NCBI GenBank assembly: GCA_000431235.1
Contig: HF988703.1
Location: 1 to 64,000, forward strand
DNA from: Coprobacillus sp. CAG:698
GTDB lineage: Bacteria; Bacillota_I; Bacilli_A; ML615J-28; CAG-698
DNA length: 64,000 nucleotides
Direction: 5' to 3'
The notes beneath the pieces are model-generated. The model did no database searches, was not told the origin of the DNA, and saw only the letters and a list, made by a program, of their open reading frames with translations. Below are positions 56,085 to 64,000 of this stretch, in pieces (position 1 is the first letter of the stretch; every line of letters starts with the position of its first letter). Position numbers and translations under genes: made by a program.

Positions 56085-57386
56085 ATGGTTGTAAATGTAA
56101 TAGGTGCTGGTTTAGCTGGCTGTGAAGCTAGTTATTACTTAGCATGTCACGGAATAAAAGTTAATTTATATGAAATGAAGCCAGTAAAAAGGACACCAGC
56201 TTCTAAAAGTGATTTATTTGCTGAACTTGTATGTAGCAATTCTTTGAGAGGAGCATCTATTGAGAATGCTGTTGGTCTTTTAAAAGAAGAAATGCGTAGA
56301 TTAGGATCTATTGTTATGAAATCAGCACTCAATAATTCAGTTGAGGCTGGAGGTGCATTGGCGGTTGATAGAGAATTATTTTCTAAGTATATAACTGATA
56401 AAATAAAAGGCCATCCTAATATTAAAATTATAAATGAAGAGGTAATTAAGATACCTTCCGGACCTACTATTATTGCTACTGGGCCTCTTACTAGTGATGA
56501 ATTTAGTAAAGCAATTGCTGAGTTTGTTGGTAAGGATTATTTGTATTTTTTTGATGCTGTTGCTCCTATTGTAACTAGTGAATCAATTAACAAAGATATA
56601 GCATATTTGAAGTCAAGGTATGATAAAGGTGAACCATCATATTATAATTGTCCAATGACAGAAGAGCAATTTGATAAGTTTTATAATGAATTGATTTCGG
56701 CTGAAAGAGTAAAATCGAAAGATTTTGAAATGAAAGTGTTTGAAGGATGTATGGCCATAGAAGACATGGCTGATCGTGGGCGCAGAACTTTACTTTTTGG
56801 TCCTATGAAACCTATAGGCTTACGTTACCCAGGATCTATGAAAACACCATATGCTGTTGTTCAATTAAGACAAGATAATACGAGCAAAACATTATACAAT
56901 ATTGTTGGTTTTCAAACACATTTAAAATGGGGCGAACAAGATCGTGTTTTCCGTTTAATTCCAGGATTAGAAAATGCTGAATTTGTGCGTTATGGTGTTA
57001 TGCATCGTAACACATATATAAATTCTTACGATGTTATTAATAAGTATTATCAATCTGTTCAAAGAAATGATTTGTTTTTTGCAGGGCAAATTACTGGTGT
57101 TGAAGGATACGTAGAAAGTGCTTCTTCGGGCTTAATCTGTGCAATTAATATGAAAAGATTTCTAGAAGGTAAGGATTTAATTGATTTTACAATGCAAACT
57201 GCAAGTGGTTCTTTACCAAATTATATAAGTAGTTATCATGATGATTTTGTTCCAATGAATGTAAACTATAGTATTTTTGAACCTTTAGTGCTTGAAAAAA
57301 GGGTTAAAAAAGGAGATCGTAAAAAAATGTATTCTGATAGAGCGTTAGAAAAACTTGATGAAATAATGAGGAAGTTAAATGACTGA
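56085..57386 (+). CDS. trmFO: Methylenetetrahydrofolate-tRNA-(uracil-54-C5)-methyltransferase TrmFO
   Basis: 433 residues. FAD-binding GAGLAGCEA starts at residue 7; VCSNSLRG carries the conserved Cys50 and [13 protein letters not shown] the second conserved Cys. It makes ribothymidine at U54 of tRNA using methylene-THF and FADH2. It overlaps xerC by 8 bp. The topA-trmFO-xerC order of Bacillota is only partly kept; topA is not upstream here, where decayed sequence is found instead. Confidence 0.96.
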   Translation: MVVNVIGAGLAGCEASYYLACHGIKVNLYEMKPVKRTPASKSDLFAELVCSNSLRGASIENAVGLLKEEMRRLGSIVMKSALNNSVEAGGALAVDRELFSKYITDKIKGHPNIKIINEEVIKIPSGPTIIATGPLTSDEFSKAIAEFVGKDYLYFFDAVAPIVTSESINKDIAYLKSRYDKGEPSYYNCPMTEEQFDKFYNELISAERVKSKDFEMKVFEGCMAIEDMADRGRRTLLFGPMKPIGLRYPGSMKTPYAVVQLRQDNTSKTLYNIVGFQTHLKWGEQDRVFRLIPGLENAEFVRYGVMHRNTYINSYDVINKYYQSVQRNDLFFAGQITGVEGYVESASSGLICAINMKRFLEGKDLIDFTMQTASGSLPNYISSYHDDFVPMNVNYSIFEPLVLEKRVKKGDRKKMYSDRALEKLDEIMRKLND

Positions 57387-58287
57387 TAAAGAAATAATAG
57401 ATGCTTATAGAGATTATTTAGAAGTTGAAAGAGGATATTCTGAGTACACTCTTTTGAACTATATGAATGATATAAATGATTTCATAACATATCTTGATAA
57501 TAAAAAATATAAAGGCATATGTAATTGTACAGTTAACATAGCAAGATTTTATATTATGGAACTTACTAAAGATGGACTGAAACCAACAAGTATTTCAAGA
57601 AAATTATCAAGTCTAAGAGGTTTATATCGATTTATGGTTAGAGAAGGTTACGTGGAAAATAATGTCTTCAATGAAGTAACAAGTCCTAAGAAAGGTAAAT
57701 TACTTCCTAAGCAGTTGTATGCTGATGAAATAGAAGCAATGTTTGATTCAATAAATTGTAAGACAATTATTGGAAAAAGAAATTACTGTATATTAGAAAT
57801 GTTATATGATACAGGAATGCGTGTAAGTGAGTTATGTAACTTAGAACTTAGTGACATAGACTATTCACTTAATTACATAAAAGTGTTTGGAAAAGGAAAA
57901 AAGGAAAGAATTATTCCAATGATTGAATCTCTTAAAAGTGCAATATATGATTATGTTGCTTTTTCTAGAAATGAGTTATTAACAAAATCTAAGGAAAGAA
58001 CTAATAAGCTATTTCTAAATCATAGAGGAACACCCCTTACAACAAGAGGTGTTAGAGTGGTCTTAGATGAAATAACGAATGATACATCAGAGAAAATAAA
58101 AGTTCATCCTCATATGATAAGACATAGTTTTGCTACACATTTATTAAATGGTGGAGCCGATTTACGAAGCGTGCAGAGTTTACTTGGGCACGTTAATCTC
58201 TCAACAACACAAATATACACTCATATATCAAAAGAACAATTAATAAAAGAATATCAAAAATTTCACCCACATGCTGGTGACGAATAG
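57379..58287 (+). CDS. xerC: Tyrosine recombinase XerC-like
   Basis: 302 residues with an N-terminal SAM-like DNA-binding domain and catalytic residues Arg148 (GMRVSEL), Lys172 (GKGKKER), His245-xx-Arg248 ([12 protein letters not shown]), His271 (LGHVNLST) and Tyr280 (QIYTH). Length and context following trmFO indicate the chromosomal dimer-resolution recombinase rather than a phage integrase. It acts at dif with a partner recombinase. dut follows 8 bp later. Confidence 0.9.
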   Translation: MTDKEIIDAYRDYLEVERGYSEYTLLNYMNDINDFITYLDNKKYKGICNCTVNIARFYIMELTKDGLKPTSISRKLSSLRGLYRFMVREGYVENNVFNEVTSPKKGKLLPKQLYADEIEAMFDSINCKTIIGKRNYCILEMLYDTGMRVSELCNLELSDIDYSLNYIKVFGKGKKERIIPMIESLKSAIYDYVAFSRNELLTKSKERTNKLFLNHRGTPLTTRGVRVVLDEITNDTSEKIKVHPHMIRHSFATHLLNGGADLRSVQSLLGHVNLSTTQIYTHISKEQLIKEYQKFHPHAGDE

Positions 58288-58295
58288 GAGAAAAA

Positions 58296-58769
58296 ATGCG
58301 TAAATTTTATAAAGTGTCAGATAAAGAATATGAAAAATTTAAAGAATTATTTCTGAAAGATGATATAATAATTCCTGGTAGACAAACACAAAAGTCATCA
58401 GGCTATGATTTTACTTCACCTCATGATTTATTAATAAAAAGTGGTGAAGTAGGCTTAATATATACAGGAATTAAAGCCAAAATGGAAGATGATGAATTTC
58501 TAATGCTTGTGATAAGGAGTAGTAAAGGACGTAAAGAAGGATTAGTTCTTGCTAATCAAGTAGGAATCATAGATGCAGATTATTATGAAAATATTGATAA
58601 TGATGGGCATATTATTGTTGCTATTAGAAATGTAAGTGAAAGTGATAAAAAGATATGTAAAGGAGATAGAATTTGTCAAGGAATATTTATGAAATATTTG
58701 ACTGTATCAGATGAAGTTTCTATTGAGAAAAAAAGATTAGGTGGATTTGGTAGTACAAACAAATTATAA
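58296..58769 (+). CDS. dut: dUTP diphosphatase
   Basis: 157 residues of the trimeric dUTPase family. Motif 1 SSGYDF, motif 2 RSSKGRKEG, motif 3 NQVGIIDADYY, motif 4 GDRICQGIFMKY and the C-terminal phosphate-loop motif 5 RLGGFGSTNKL are all present. It hydrolyses dUTP to dUMP and keeps uracil out of DNA. AGGAGAAA precedes the ATG. The rpsB leader region begins 27 bp after the stop. Confidence 0.92.
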   Translation: MRKFYKVSDKEYEKFKELFLKDDIIIPGRQTQKSSGYDFTSPHDLLIKSGEVGLIYTGIKAKMEDDEFLMLVIRSSKGRKEGLVLANQVGIIDADYYENIDNDGHIIVAIRNVSESDKKICKGDRICQGIFMKYLTVSDEVSIEKKRLGGFGSTNKL

Positions 58770-58795
58770 TAGGTGTCAAAATATGTAAAAATATG

Positions 58796-58824
58796 TTGCA
58801 TAAAAAATATATGTATGATATAAT
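58796..58824 (+). promoter_or_regulatory. Upstream promoter (P1) of the rpsB region
   Basis: TTGCAT (58796-58801), 17-bp spacer, TATAAT (58819-58824) with TGA extension. Matches P2 in sequence layout. Confidence 0.7.
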
Positions 58825-58830
58825 AATGGC

Positions 58831-58979
58831 GTAGGAAAACAAAACAATATACGTAGCATAAATGTAGCAAAATAAACAATAGTAAATATACTTTAAATAT
58901 ACTAGATATCATATTATAAATCGTAACAAAATACGTTATAAAACACATACTCTCAGGAAAGAGAGTTTTTCTTTTTTTA
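58831..58979 (+). ncRNA. Terminated transcript ahead of rpsB (leader/attenuator or small RNA)
   Basis: From P1 to a strong terminator there are about 150 bases without an ORF. The terminator has ACTCTC (58949-58954) and GAGAGT (58961-58966) around AGGAAA, followed by TTTTTCTTTTTTT. Start of the RNA (TGGCGTAGGAAAA) resembles the start of the P2 transcript (TGGCAATAGAAAAA), so a duplicated leader is possible. Function unknown. Confidence 0.5.
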
Positions 58980-58988
58980 AAAATTATA

Positions 58989-59017
58989 TTGCAAAAAGGA
59001 TAAAAATGTAGTATAAT
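58989..59017 (+). promoter_or_regulatory. Main promoter (P2) of rpsB-tsf
   Basis: TTGCAA (58989-58994), 17-bp spacer, TATAAT (59012-59017). Confidence 0.75.
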
Positions 59018-59023
59018 ATATGA

Positions 59024-59143
59024 TGGCAATAGAAAAATACACACATAGCTAGAGAATATCGTTTTGTGTACATAAATTTATGTATTGCGTGTATTCGTTG
59101 AAAGCTGTGGAGGCCAAAACAAAAGAAAAAGGAGAATTTAAAA
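59024..59143 (+). promoter_or_regulatory. Structured leader of rpsB (candidate S2 autoregulatory RNA)
   Basis: About 120 bases with AATACAC (59036-59042) pairing with GTGTATT (59089-59095) and an internal self-complementary TACATAAATTTATGTA (59069-59084). Ribosomal-protein operons often carry binding sites for their own product; S2 control is inferred, not shown. GGAG (59132-59135) is the ribosome binding site. Confidence 0.5.
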
Positions 59144-60061
59144 ATGGCAGTAATTACTAAAAATCAATTACTAGAAGCAGGAGTTCATTTCGGTCATAAT
59201 ACTCGCCGCTGGAACCCTAAAATGAAAGAGTATATTTTTGGAGAACGTAATGGTATTTATATCATCGATCTAGACAAAACAGTTGATAAAGTTGAAGAAG
59301 CTTATAAAGCATTATTCAATATTGCACAAAATAACGGATCAGTTATTTTTGTTGGAACTAGAAAACAAACTCAAGATGTTATCAAAGAAGAAGCAATTCG
59401 TGCTGAAGCTTATTACGTTGACCAAAGATGGTTAGGTGGTACATTAACAAATAACAAAACAATTAGAAGAAGTATCAATCGCTTAGCTGAAATCGAAAAG
59501 ATGGAAGAAGATGGAACTTTCGAAGTATTACCTAAGAAAGAAGTTGCCGGTTTATTAAAAGAAAAAGAAAGATTAGTTAAATATTTCAGTGGAATTAGAG
59601 AAATGGTTAAATTACCAGATGCAATGGTAGTTGTAGATCCTAAGACTGAACATAACGCAGTTGCTGAAGCTCGCCGTTTACATATACCTGTTTTCGGATT
59701 AGTTGATACTAACTGTGATCCAGATGATGTTGATTACGTTATTCCTGCAAACGATGATGCAATTCGTTCTGTAAAATTAATCGTTGCTACAATGGCTAAC
59801 GCAGTTGTTGAAGCTCATGGTGGTACACCAATCGTTGTTGAATTCACTGACGAACCAGCACCTGAAGAAAGACCACAACGTCATCAATATAACAATCGTA
59901 ACCAAAAAGGTTATGGCCAAAGACGTGAACCTAGACCAAGAAATAATAGAGAAGAAAGAGCTCCAAGAGCTCCAAAACCTGAAGTTAAAGCTGAAGCAAA
60001 AACTCCAAAAGCTGAAGTTAAAGCTGAAGCTAATGCTGAAGTTAAAAAAACTGAAGAATAA
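59144..60061 (+). CDS. rpsB: 30S ribosomal protein S2 with long C-terminal extension
   Basis: 305 residues. The S2 body (residues 1 to about 238) is standard: [25 protein letters not shown], then [23 protein letters not shown] and [20 protein letters not shown]. Residues about 239-305 form an extra tail: an Arg/Asn/Gln-rich part ([10 protein letters not shown]) and then repeated Lys-Ala-Glu units. Most S2 proteins end near residue 235-260. The tail is encoded in repetitive DNA (nt 59960-60058). tsf follows after 17 bp, the universal order. Confidence 0.96.
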   Translation: MAVITKNQLLEAGVHFGHNTRRWNPKMKEYIFGERNGIYIIDLDKTVDKVEEAYKALFNIAQNNGSVIFVGTRKQTQDVIKEEAIRAEAYYVDQRWLGGTLTNNKTIRRSINRLAEIEKMEEDGTFEVLPKKEVAGLLKEKERLVKYFSGIREMVKLPDAMVVVDPKTEHNAVAEARRLHIPVFGLVDTNCDPDDVDYVIPANDDAIRSVKLIVATMANAVVEAHGGTPIVVEFTDEPAPEERPQRHQYNNRNQKGYGQRREPRPRNNREERAPRAPKPEVKAEAKTPKAEVKAEANAEVKKTEE

Positions 60062-60078
60062 TTAAGGAGATATAAATA

Positions 60079-60951
60079 ATGGTTAGTGCTGCAAAAATTA
60101 AAGAATTACGTGAAATGACTAGTGCTGGAATGATGGATTGCAAGAAAGCATTAGAAGCTACAAATGGAGATATGGATGAAGCTGTAAAATGGCTTAGAGA
60201 AAAAGGAATCATGAAAGCAGCTAAAAAAGAAAGCCGTATCGCTGCTGAAGGTGTTTGCCGTGTTGAAGTTCAAGGCAACTTAGCTACAGTTTTTGAAGTA
60301 AACAGCGAAACAGATTTCGTTGCTAAAAACCAAAAATTTATTGATTTAGTTGATACAATCGCAAAAGCTATCCTTGCAAATAAAGCTAAAAATGATGAAG
60401 AAGCATTAGAAACTGAATACGAAGGACAAAAAGTAAAAGATATTATTGTTAGCGCTGTAGCAACAATTGGCGAAAAAATCACTTTAAGAAGAGTTTCATT
60501 AGTTGAAAAAACTGATTCTCAAGTATTTGGTGCTTACACTCACATGAATGGTAAAATCGTTGTTTTAACTGTTCTTGAAGGCGGAACAGAAGAAGTGGCA
60601 AAAGATGTTTGCATGCACATTGCCGCAATGAATCCAAAATATATTGATAAATCATATGTTGATGCTGAATTCTTAGCAAGTGAAACAGAAATTCTTAGAC
60701 AAGAAACACTTAATGAAGGCAAACCTGAAAAGATCGTTGATAAGATCGTTGAAGGAAAAGTTCATAAAATGCTTAAGAGTATTTGCTTAGTTGATCAACC
60801 ATATGTTAAAAATGAAGACATTACAGTTGGTGAATATGTTCACAGTAATAAAGCTGAGATTAAACAATATATCCGTCTTGCAGTTGGTGAAGGAATCGAA
60901 AAGAGAAAAGACGATTTTGCTGCTGAAGTTATGGCTGCTGTCAACAAATAA
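60079..60951 (+). CDS. tsf: Elongation factor Ts
   Basis: 290 residues. N-terminal UBA-like domain with AAKIKELREMTSAGMMDCKKAL, the catalytic TDFVAKN motif (ETDFVAKNQKF), and the two subdomains of the core follow. It is the GDP/GTP exchange factor for EF-Tu. AAGGAGAT precedes the ATG. A terminator lies directly after, separating it from pyrH, although pyrH may also be reached by read-through. Confidence 0.97.
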   Translation: MVSAAKIKELREMTSAGMMDCKKALEATNGDMDEAVKWLREKGIMKAAKKESRIAAEGVCRVEVQGNLATVFEVNSETDFVAKNQKFIDLVDTIAKAILANKAKNDEEALETEYEGQKVKDIIVSAVATIGEKITLRRVSLVEKTDSQVFGAYTHMNGKIVVLTVLEGGTEEVAKDVCMHIAAMNPKYIDKSYVDAEFLASETEILRQETLNEGKPEKIVDKIVEGKVHKMLKSICLVDQPYVKNEDITVGEYVHSNKAEIKQYIRLAVGEGIEKRKDDFAAEVMAAVNK

Positions 60952-60961
60952 TAAAACTACA

Positions 60962-60987
60962 AGGCACGAACAAAAACGTGCCTTTTT
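60962..60987 (+). terminator. Intrinsic terminator of rpsB-tsf
   Basis: AGGCACG (60962-60968) and CGTGCCT (60977-60983), then five T. Confidence 0.85.
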
Positions 60988-61007
60988 ATAAGCTTAAGGA
61001 GTTATAA

Positions 61008-61730
61008 ATGAAAAAAGGTATTGTTTTAAAAATTAGTGGTGAAGCTTTAGCTGGAGAAAACGGAATTGGTATTTCTCAAGAAAAAGTAAATCAAGTTGCA
61101 GAAGAAATCAAAGAATTATACAATGAAGGTGGCATAGAATTATCTGTTGTTGTTGGAGCTGGAAATATTTTTCGTGGACGTGATGCGATAAGTCATGGTA
61201 TGAATCGTTCAAGTGCAGACTATATGGGAATGCTTGCTACAATACTTAATGCATTAGCTCTTCAAAGTGCTTTAGAAAATTTAAATTTAGACACAAGAGT
61301 AATGACTTCTTTGTCAATTCCTCAAGTTGCTGAACCTTATATTAGAAGAAAAGCCTTATCACACCTCGAAAAAGATAGAATAATTATCTTCGGTGGAGGT
61401 AATGGTATCCCTTATTTCTCAACTGACACAACTGCTGTTTTAAGAGCTGCAGAATTAGATGCTGATTTAATTTTAATGGCTAAAAATGGCGTTGATGGTG
61501 TTTATGATAAAGATCCAAGAAAAGATAAAACAGCTAAGAAGTTTAAACATTTAACTCATCAACAAGTTGTTGAAAAGAATCTAAAAGTAATGGATATGAC
61601 AGCTGCTGCTTTATGCGCTGAAAATAATATTGATGTTTATGTTTTCGATATGAACAAAAAAGGCAATATTGCTGCAGCCGCAAAAGACTTTTCATTTGGA
61701 ACTTTAATTTCAAATAAAGAACAAAAATAA
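61008..61730 (+). CDS. pyrH: UMP kinase
   Basis: 240 residues of the amino-acid-kinase fold: KISGEALAGE at the N-terminus, VVGAGNIFRGR as the glycine-rich loop, MTSLSIPQVAEPY, and ADLILMAKNGVDGVYDKDP as the nucleotide-binding segment. It phosphorylates UMP to UDP. AAGGAGT precedes the ATG. The rpsB-tsf-pyrH-frr order is the conserved bacterial one. Confidence 0.96.
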   Translation: MKKGIVLKISGEALAGENGIGISQEKVNQVAEEIKELYNEGGIELSVVVGAGNIFRGRDAISHGMNRSSADYMGMLATILNALALQSALENLNLDTRVMTSLSIPQVAEPYIRRKALSHLEKDRIIIFGGGNGIPYFSTDTTAVLRAAELDADLILMAKNGVDGVYDKDPRKDKTAKKFKHLTHQQVVEKNLKVMDMTAAALCAENNIDVYVFDMNKKGNIAAAAKDFSFGTLISNKEQK

Positions 61731-61806
61731 TTTGATCTAAAATATTAAAGATATATAATAATATCTAATATTATAGTAATATTTAATTTAGAAAGGAGAT
61801 AAATTT

Positions 61807-62364
61807 ATGCCAGAAACAATTATTTTAACAGGCGAAGAAAAAATGGAAAAGACTATAGAGTCATTGAAAAAAGAATTAAGTTTAATTCGTACAGGAAGAG
61901 CTAATCCAGCAGTTTTAAACGATGTAAGAGTTGACTATTATGGAGTTCCTACACCAATTAACCAAATGTCAACTATTAGTGTTCCTGAGGCTCAACAAAT
62001 AGTTATTAAACCATTCGATAAAACTCAACTTCGTGAAGTTGAAAAAGCTATACAATTAGCAGACTTAAATTTAGTACCTCAAAGTGATGGAGTTGTTATT
62101 AGAATAAACTTTCCTGCTTTAACAGAAGCAAGACGTAAAGTGTTATGTAAAGATGTTAAAAAATTAGGAGAAGATGCTAAAGTTGCATGTAGAAACATAC
62201 GTCGTGATTGTAATGAAGCTTTAAAAAAATTAGAAAAAAACAAAGAGATTTCTGAAGATGATTTATCAAATTATAATGATGAAGTTCAAAAACTTACTGA
62301 CAAATATATTGCTAAAGTTGAAGAATTAGTAAAAGATAAAGAAAAACAAGTTATGGAAATCTAG
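61807..62364 (+). CDS. frr: Ribosome recycling factor
   Basis: 185 residues: the elongated three-helix bundle plus small beta domain, with signature LIRTGRANPAVL, VDYYGVPTPINQM, IKPFDKTQLREVEKAI and the end RRDCNEALKKLEKN. With EF-G it splits post-termination ribosomes. GAAAGGAGAT precedes the ATG. The 76-bp gap from pyrH holds only AT-rich possible hairpins. Confidence 0.97.
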   Translation: MPETIILTGEEKMEKTIESLKKELSLIRTGRANPAVLNDVRVDYYGVPTPINQMSTISVPEAQQIVIKPFDKTQLREVEKAIQLADLNLVPQSDGVVIRINFPALTEARRKVLCKDVKKLGEDAKVACRNIRRDCNEALKKLEKNKEISEDDLSNYNDEVQKLTDKYIAKVEELVKDKEKQVMEI

Positions 62365-62372
62365 TTTAATAT

Positions 62373-62403
62373 ATATGCTAATATTTTTATTAGCATATTT
62401 TTT
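62373..62403 (+). terminator. Intrinsic terminator of frr
   Basis: ATATGCTAAT (62373-62382) and ATTAGCATAT (62389-62398), perfect 10-bp stem, then six T. Confidence 0.85.
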
Positions 62404-62419
62404 AATATTTTAAAAACAC

Positions 62420-62447
62420 TTGCTTAATATGGATATTTTGATATAAT
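62420..62447 (+). promoter_or_regulatory. Promoter ahead of a decayed short segment
   Basis: TTGCTT (62420-62425), 16-bp spacer, TATAAT (62442-62447) with TGA extension. The next ORF is only 11 codons (ATG 62505), so its target appears lost. Confidence 0.55.
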
Positions 62448-62823
62448 GACTTTGCATAGGAATATTTCTAAAATCATATAAAAAGGTGTTTAAATGGAGA
62501 AAAAATGAGTGTTTTAACAATTACATTAGAAATGTTATAATTATACAAAATATTAAATTATTTGATTATATTGATAAATTAATTAAATGAAATTAGTATA
62601 TAAATTATTACAATAGGTTTTTTATTAGCTTATAGCAAAAGTGATTATGTTTATGTTGAAGAATACTATGTAAATCATAATATAAATAACACAATCAAAA
62701 AAGGTAAGTTTATTGTAATAGTATAGACTTGCCTTTTTATAATATTTTTTATTATCATATAGCAATAAAGTATAAATAATGTTATAATAAAAAAGACTTA
62801 CTAGAGAAAGGTATAAAAATGAT
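62448..62823. other. Decayed or regulatory stretch before GH3 gene
   Basis: A ribosome binding site and ATG at 62505 open only 11 codons. Further on, an open piece at about 62605-62724 (from a GFLLAYSKSDYVYVEEYY-like translation) has no start and looks like a remnant of a small secreted protein. A terminator closes it: AAGGTAAGT (62701-62709) with ACTTGCCTT (about 62727-62735), one wobble, then T-rich. TATAAT (62783-62788) likely serves the next gene. Confidence 0.45.
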
Positions 62824-64000
62824 ATGAAAGATATTTCGAAACTATCAATCAAAGAAAAACTTGGCCAATTAGTTGTCATGGGGTTTGATACTGTAGATTA
62901 TGGAGAGCATCCAGATTATTTAATTAAAGAGATAAAGTGTGGAAATTTTATCCTTTTCTCTCATAACTTTGTAGATGCAAATAGACTTAAAAATCTAATT
63001 AAGATTATTTATGAAAAAGAAATAGATGAAATTGGTGCTCTACCTTTCATATGTATTGATCAAGAAGGTGGTTTTGTTACAAGGCTTACAAATGATGTTA
63101 CTATAGTTCCTAGTCCTATGTCTTCTTCATCAAGTTCGTATCCAAATGCTTCTTATGAATGTGGGAAGATATTAGGAAATGATATGATAAAATTAGGTAT
63201 AAATTTTGATCTTGCACCTTGTTTGGAAGTAAACAGGAATTTGGAAGACTATTTATCAAATGTAAGATGTTACTCGTCTAACGTTGATAAAATAAGTACG
63301 TATGTAAAAATGTTTAAAAAAGGATTACTAGAAAATGGTGTTTTATCATGTCTTAAACATTTCCCAGGTGAAGGAAGAGCACAAGTGGACTCACATTTAG
63401 ATTTACCAATTGTAGATATTTCTTTAGATATGTTGTTTCAAGAAGAACTTATACCTTTCATTAGCAATTTAGATTCACCATCAATAATGGTATCTCATAC
63501 TATGTATAAACAGATAGATGAAAAACCAGCATCAATATCTAAAATAATATTAACAGAAATACTAAGAAATAAATTAGATTATAAAGGTTTGATAATTAGT
63601 GACTGTATGGAAATGAAAGCTATAGATGATTATTATACAACCGCTAAAGGAGCTTTGGAAGGATTAGTCAATGGATGTGATATGGTTTTAATAACACATT
63701 CTTTAAATAAACAAAAAGAAACAATGGATATGTTATATAAGGCATATCAAGAAAAAGTTTTAACTGATGCAATGATAGATGAAAAACTTGAAAGGATTTA
63801 TAAATATAAAAAAGAAACAATAAAGCATTTAGAAATAAATTTCTTTAATGAAAATAAATATATAAAAAACAAAAGTTTCATTGAGACAGCATATAATATT
63901 GTTGAAAAATCATTAACAGTTGTTTCTGGAAAAGAACCTAAAATTAACAATAACTTAAGAACCATAATAATAACAAAAGATAAATATAACCATTCACTTG
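62824..64000 (+). CDS. Glycoside hydrolase family 3, beta-N-acetylhexosaminidase (NagZ)-like (3' partial)
   Basis: Open to the end of the window (392 codons visible). The GH3 barrel starts at KLGQLVVMGF; FICIDQEGGFVTR is the substrate-binding motif; CLKHFPGEGRAQVDSHLDLP contains the NagZ-type Asp-Ser-His acid/base dyad; SDCMEMKAI carries the nucleophile Asp. NagZ removes N-acetylglucosamine from muropeptides or glycans. There is no signal peptide in the first 20 residues, so the enzyme is probably cytoplasmic and works in cell-wall recycling. ATG 62824 is the only sensible start; the ribosome binding site (AAAGG, 62807-62811) is rather distant. Confidence 0.9.
   Translation, partial: MKDISKLSIKEKLGQLVVMGFDTVDYGEHPDYLIKEIKCGNFILFSHNFVDANRLKNLIKIIYEKEIDEIGALPFICIDQEGGFVTRLTNDVTIVPSPMSSSSSSYPNASYECGKILGNDMIKLGINFDLAPCLEVNRNLEDYLSNVRCYSSNVDKISTYVKMFKKGLLENGVLSCLKHFPGEGRAQVDSHLDLPIVDISLDMLFQEELIPFISNLDSPSIMVSHTMYKQIDEKPASISKIILTEILRNKLDYKGLIISDCMEMKAIDDYYTTAKGALEGLVNGCDMVLITHSLNKQKETMDMLYKAYQEKVLTDAMIDEKLERIYKYKKETIKHLEINFFNENKYIKNKSFIETAYNIVEKSLTVVSGKEPKINNNLRTIIITKDKYNHSL

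Noticed and set aside
57379..58287. Phage integrase
   Set aside because: Length, catalytic residues and trmFO linkage indicate a XerC-type chromosomal recombinase.
59784..60065. 93-residue plus-strand ORF inside rpsB
   Set aside because: Shifted reading of the repetitive S2 tail; Leu/Lys runs arise from GCTGAAGTTAAA repeats. No start signal.

Overview
The window reads as chromosome of a low-GC (about 30 percent by eye) Gram-positive-related bacterium using the standard bacterial code: TGA acts as a stop (ligA, acpS overlap, smpB) and TGG encodes Trp. WhiA, AcpS, MntP, VanZ-like, LysM and NagZ-like proteins, AGGAGG-type ribosome binding sites, TTGnnn-N17-TATAAT promoters with frequent TGn extensions, and a glutaminyl-tRNA synthetase fit a Bacillota lineage of the Erysipelotrichia / RF39 / Mollicutes-related type, probably gut-associated. 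The taxonomic call is inference. All protein genes lie on the plus strand except one (DUF378, about 15.4 kb), so the window probably lies on one replichore arm with transcription running with replication.

Layout. 0-3.4 kb: two coiled-coil proteins sharing a motif (one tail-anchored, one with a histone-H1-like basic N-terminus) and a B3/4-domain protein. 3.4-15.3 kb: a tight run of glnS, pcrA, ligA, uvrA, VanZ-like, membrane protein, trxB, whiA, acpS, closed by a terminator shared with the opposing DUF378 gene. 15.5-17.5 kb: lipoprotein, membrane-anchored thioredoxin-like protein and tRNA-Ser(GCT). 17.5-23.1 kb: an accessory-looking segment downstream of the tRNA with a second UvrD-type helicase carrying an extra zinc-binding tail, a WYL regulator, a small 15-residue-repeat protein and a GIY-YIG (LEM-3-like) nuclease. 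The helicase promoter and the small-protein promoter share an element at identical spacing. 23.1-27.7 kb: amidohydrolase, Nudix, DIP1984-like protein, KptA with a structured leader, alpha/beta hydrolase and a small lipoprotein. 27.8-40 kb: membrane protein plus InlB-repeat/SGNH lipoprotein, MntP, GNAT, P-loop kinase, Ca-type P-ATPase, orphan ABC permease, L-serine dehydratase, PPC-domain protein, DUF6273 and a second SGNH hydrolase.

40-50.8 kb: proteostasis and RNA-quality block (two small unknowns, tig, clpX, a divergent possibly trigger-factor-like protein, lon, secG, rnr, smpB, zinc-ribbon membrane protein, LysM protein). 50.9-56 kb: a second accessory segment with a 1075-residue zinc-ribbon/TIR/repeat/multi-TM protein, two small unknown genes, and decayed coding sequence including a clear two-frameshift pseudogene. 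56-62.4 kb: trmFO, xerC-like, dut, then rpsB-tsf, pyrH and frr with a doubled promoter/leader in front of rpsB. The window ends inside a GH3 beta-N-acetylhexosaminidase-like gene.

Best candidates for undescribed biology are the WYL / zinc-tailed helicase / repeat protein / GIY-YIG module at 17.8-22.9 kb, the TIR-repeat-TM protein at 51.0-54.2 kb, the trigger-factor-like gene between clpX and lon, and the structured non-coding stretch before kptA. No CRISPR array, rRNA, insertion sequence or complete prophage is visible.
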